Shown here one piece after another: positions 63,080 to 64,000 of a stretch of DNA of 64,000 bases. The position numbers and the translations under genes are program-made. The notes beneath the pieces are model-generated. The model saw nothing but the letters and a program-made list of their open reading frames with translations, was not told the origin of the DNA and made no database searches. Source of the stretch: HRBIN12 sp964447335 (GTDB taxonomy: Bacteria > Actinomycetota > UBA4738 > HRBIN12); the NCBI GenBank assembly GCA_964447335.1, contig CAYUSA010000009.1:3494-67493 (forward strand), in the 5' to 3' direction. Each line of letters opens with the position of its first letter. Positions within the stretch are counted from its first letter, which is position 1.

Positions 63080-64000
63080 GAAGGTCTCGCCGCTCAGCGT
63101 GCGCCTGGCCGCCGCGTTCGTGACGGTCGGGGTTGCGGCGGTCGGCGTGTACGCGCTGCTCACGATCACGTCCACGCGCGCCGAGCTCTCCGACCTCATG
63201 CTCGAGGTCCACCGCGAGGACGCCGCCGCAGCCGCAGCCGCTGCGGCGAGGGCCTACGCCGCGGCCGGCAGCTGGGAGGACGCCGACCTCACGGGGGCGG
63301 TCGCGGTCGCGTCGCGCGGGCAGGCGACGCTCGCGGTGCGCGACGCGAGCGGGGCCGTCGTCGCGGCGCCGGCCGAGGAGGCCGCGCAGATGCTCGAGCA
63401 GATGCACGGCATCGAGATCGTCGACATCCCGCGCGGGGATCCGATCGTCGCGCCGGTCGTCGTCGACGGGGAGAAGGTGGGGAGCCTGGTCCTCCGCTTC
63501 CCGGCGAGCCACCTGCCGGCGCCCGAGCAGCAGGTGCGCGCGGCGCTGCTCCACACGGCGCTGGTCGGGGCGGCCGCGGCCATCGTCGTCGCGATCGGCA
63601 TCGGGCTGTTCGTGGCTCGCCGCGTCAGCAGGCCGCTGGTCGCACTCACCGACGCCGCGAGCGAGATGGAGGCCGGGCGCCGAGGCGTGCGGGTGGAGCT
63701 CGGTGGCGCGCCGGGCGAGCTCGGCGTGCTCGCGACGGCGTTCGACCGCATGTCCGAGTCCGTCGAGCGCTCGGAGGATCTCCGGCGGCAGCTCGTCCGC
63801 GACGTCGCGCACGAGGTCCGCACCCCGCTCACGATCCTGCGCGGCACGACCGAGGGACTTGTCGACGGCGTCCTCGAGCCCGACACCGAGACCCTGCGCT
63901 CGCTCCACGAGGAGGTGCTGCGGCTGACTGGGCTCGTCGGCGACCTCGAGACGCTCGCGGCCGCCGACGCCGCGGCGCTGCGGCTCGACGTGCGCCCGGT
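63069..64000 (+). CDS. Sensor histidine kinase (runs off the window)
   Basis: At least 310 aa from GTG 63069; no stop before the window end. First membrane segment near the start (LAAAFVTVGVAAVGVYALL), an outside sensor domain with an alanine-rich helix, a second segment (LVGAAAAIVVAIGIGLFVA), HAMP (RRVSRPLVALTDAASEMEAGRRGVRV) and HisKA with phosphorylated His in VRDVAHEVRTPLTILRG. The ATPase domain lies beyond the window. Cognate of the regulator it overlaps. Confidence 0.9.
   Translation, partial: MTTRKVSPLSVRLAAAFVTVGVAAVGVYALLTITSTRAELSDLMLEVHREDAAAAAAAAARAYAAAGSWEDADLTGAVAVASRGQATLAVRDASGAVVAAPAEEAAQMLEQMHGIEIVDIPRGDPIVAPVVVDGEKVGSLVLRFPASHLPAPEQQVRAALLHTALVGAAAAIVVAIGIGLFVARRVSRPLVALTDAASEMEAGRRGVRVELGGAPGELGVLATAFDRMSESVERSEDLRRQLVRDVAHEVRTPLTILRGTTEGLVDGVLEPDTETLRSLHEEVLRLTGLVGDLETLAAADAAALRLDVRP

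Noticed and set aside
1..64000. CRISPR arrays, tRNA or rRNA genes, integrase or phage structural genes
   Set aside because: None found by reading both strands. Absence of tRNA is by eye only; a tRNAscan run would settle it.

Overview
The window reads as a high-GC (by eye about 70%) bacterial chromosome fragment. It shows many GTG/TTG starts, short intergenic gaps, an F420-type LLM oxidoreductase, a dodecin, a PCYCGC-motif protein and a >1,100-residue zinc-ribbon/adenylate-cyclase/ATPase/TPR protein. This combination fits a deep-branching actinobacterial (Actinomycetota-like) genome, probably environmental; nothing in the window fixes genus or class. No rRNA, tRNA or CRISPR array was seen.

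Layout. 1-10.3 kb: a partial FAD oxidoreductase, a META-domain lipoprotein, a DODA-type dioxygenase, ilvD and thrC (4-nt overlap), small membrane and zinc-ribbon proteins, and a TetR regulator next to a PEP-synthase/rifampicin-phosphotransferase-like enzyme. 10.2-16.1 kb: five toxin-antitoxin (TA) modules almost back to back on the minus strand (MazEF-like, AbrB-VapC, TacAT, Phd-VapC, AbiE-like), interrupted only by an isochorismatase-family hydrolase. 16.3-18.7 kb: an unknown protein, a carbamate kinase and the broken start of a molybdenum-hydroxylase iron-sulphur subunit. 18.85-28.04 kb: a defence island of visibly different base composition, with type I R-M genes hsdR, hsdM and hsdS, an AbiEi/AbiEii pair nested between hsdR and hsdM, a PIN-domain protein overlapping hsdS, RadC and an HNH-like protein. 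28.2-29.0 kb: remains of a HigBA module and of a VapC gene. 29.05-37.6 kb: a GntR regulator and a spermidine/putrescine-type ABC transporter operon (potB, potC, potD, RraA-like, creatininase-like, nitrilase-like, potA), split by an IS110-type element whose transposase carries a nonsense codon. 37.7-44.2 kb: more TA modules, mostly with broken toxins. 44.3-50.1 kb: an MttB-like methyltransferase, SRPBCC and DUF1801 proteins, and a hydantoinase / nitrilase-family amidase / LLM oxidoreductase operon. 50.4-64 kb: an XRE/nucleotidyltransferase pair with a perfect 22-bp palindrome, a twice-frameshifted ABC exporter, ArfB, the large cyclase/ATPase protein, dodecin, a double-GNAT protein, several secreted proteins and an OmpR-type two-component system cut off by the window end.

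Two themes stand out. First, I count about fourteen TA or TA-derived modules, six or more of them decayed. In the decayed ones the toxin is usually the broken partner while the antitoxin reads intact, and most live modules keep a recognisable inverted or phased repeat upstream of the first gene. Second, nitrogen-compound catabolism recurs: ureide/hydantoin-type amidohydrolases, two carbon-nitrogen hydrolases, creatininase-like and RraA-like enzymes, carbamate kinase, a polyamine-type importer, an MttB homologue and a Mo-hydroxylase remnant. This suggests an organism that scavenges N-heterocycles, amines or carbamoyl compounds; that is inference from families, since no substrate can be read from the sequence.
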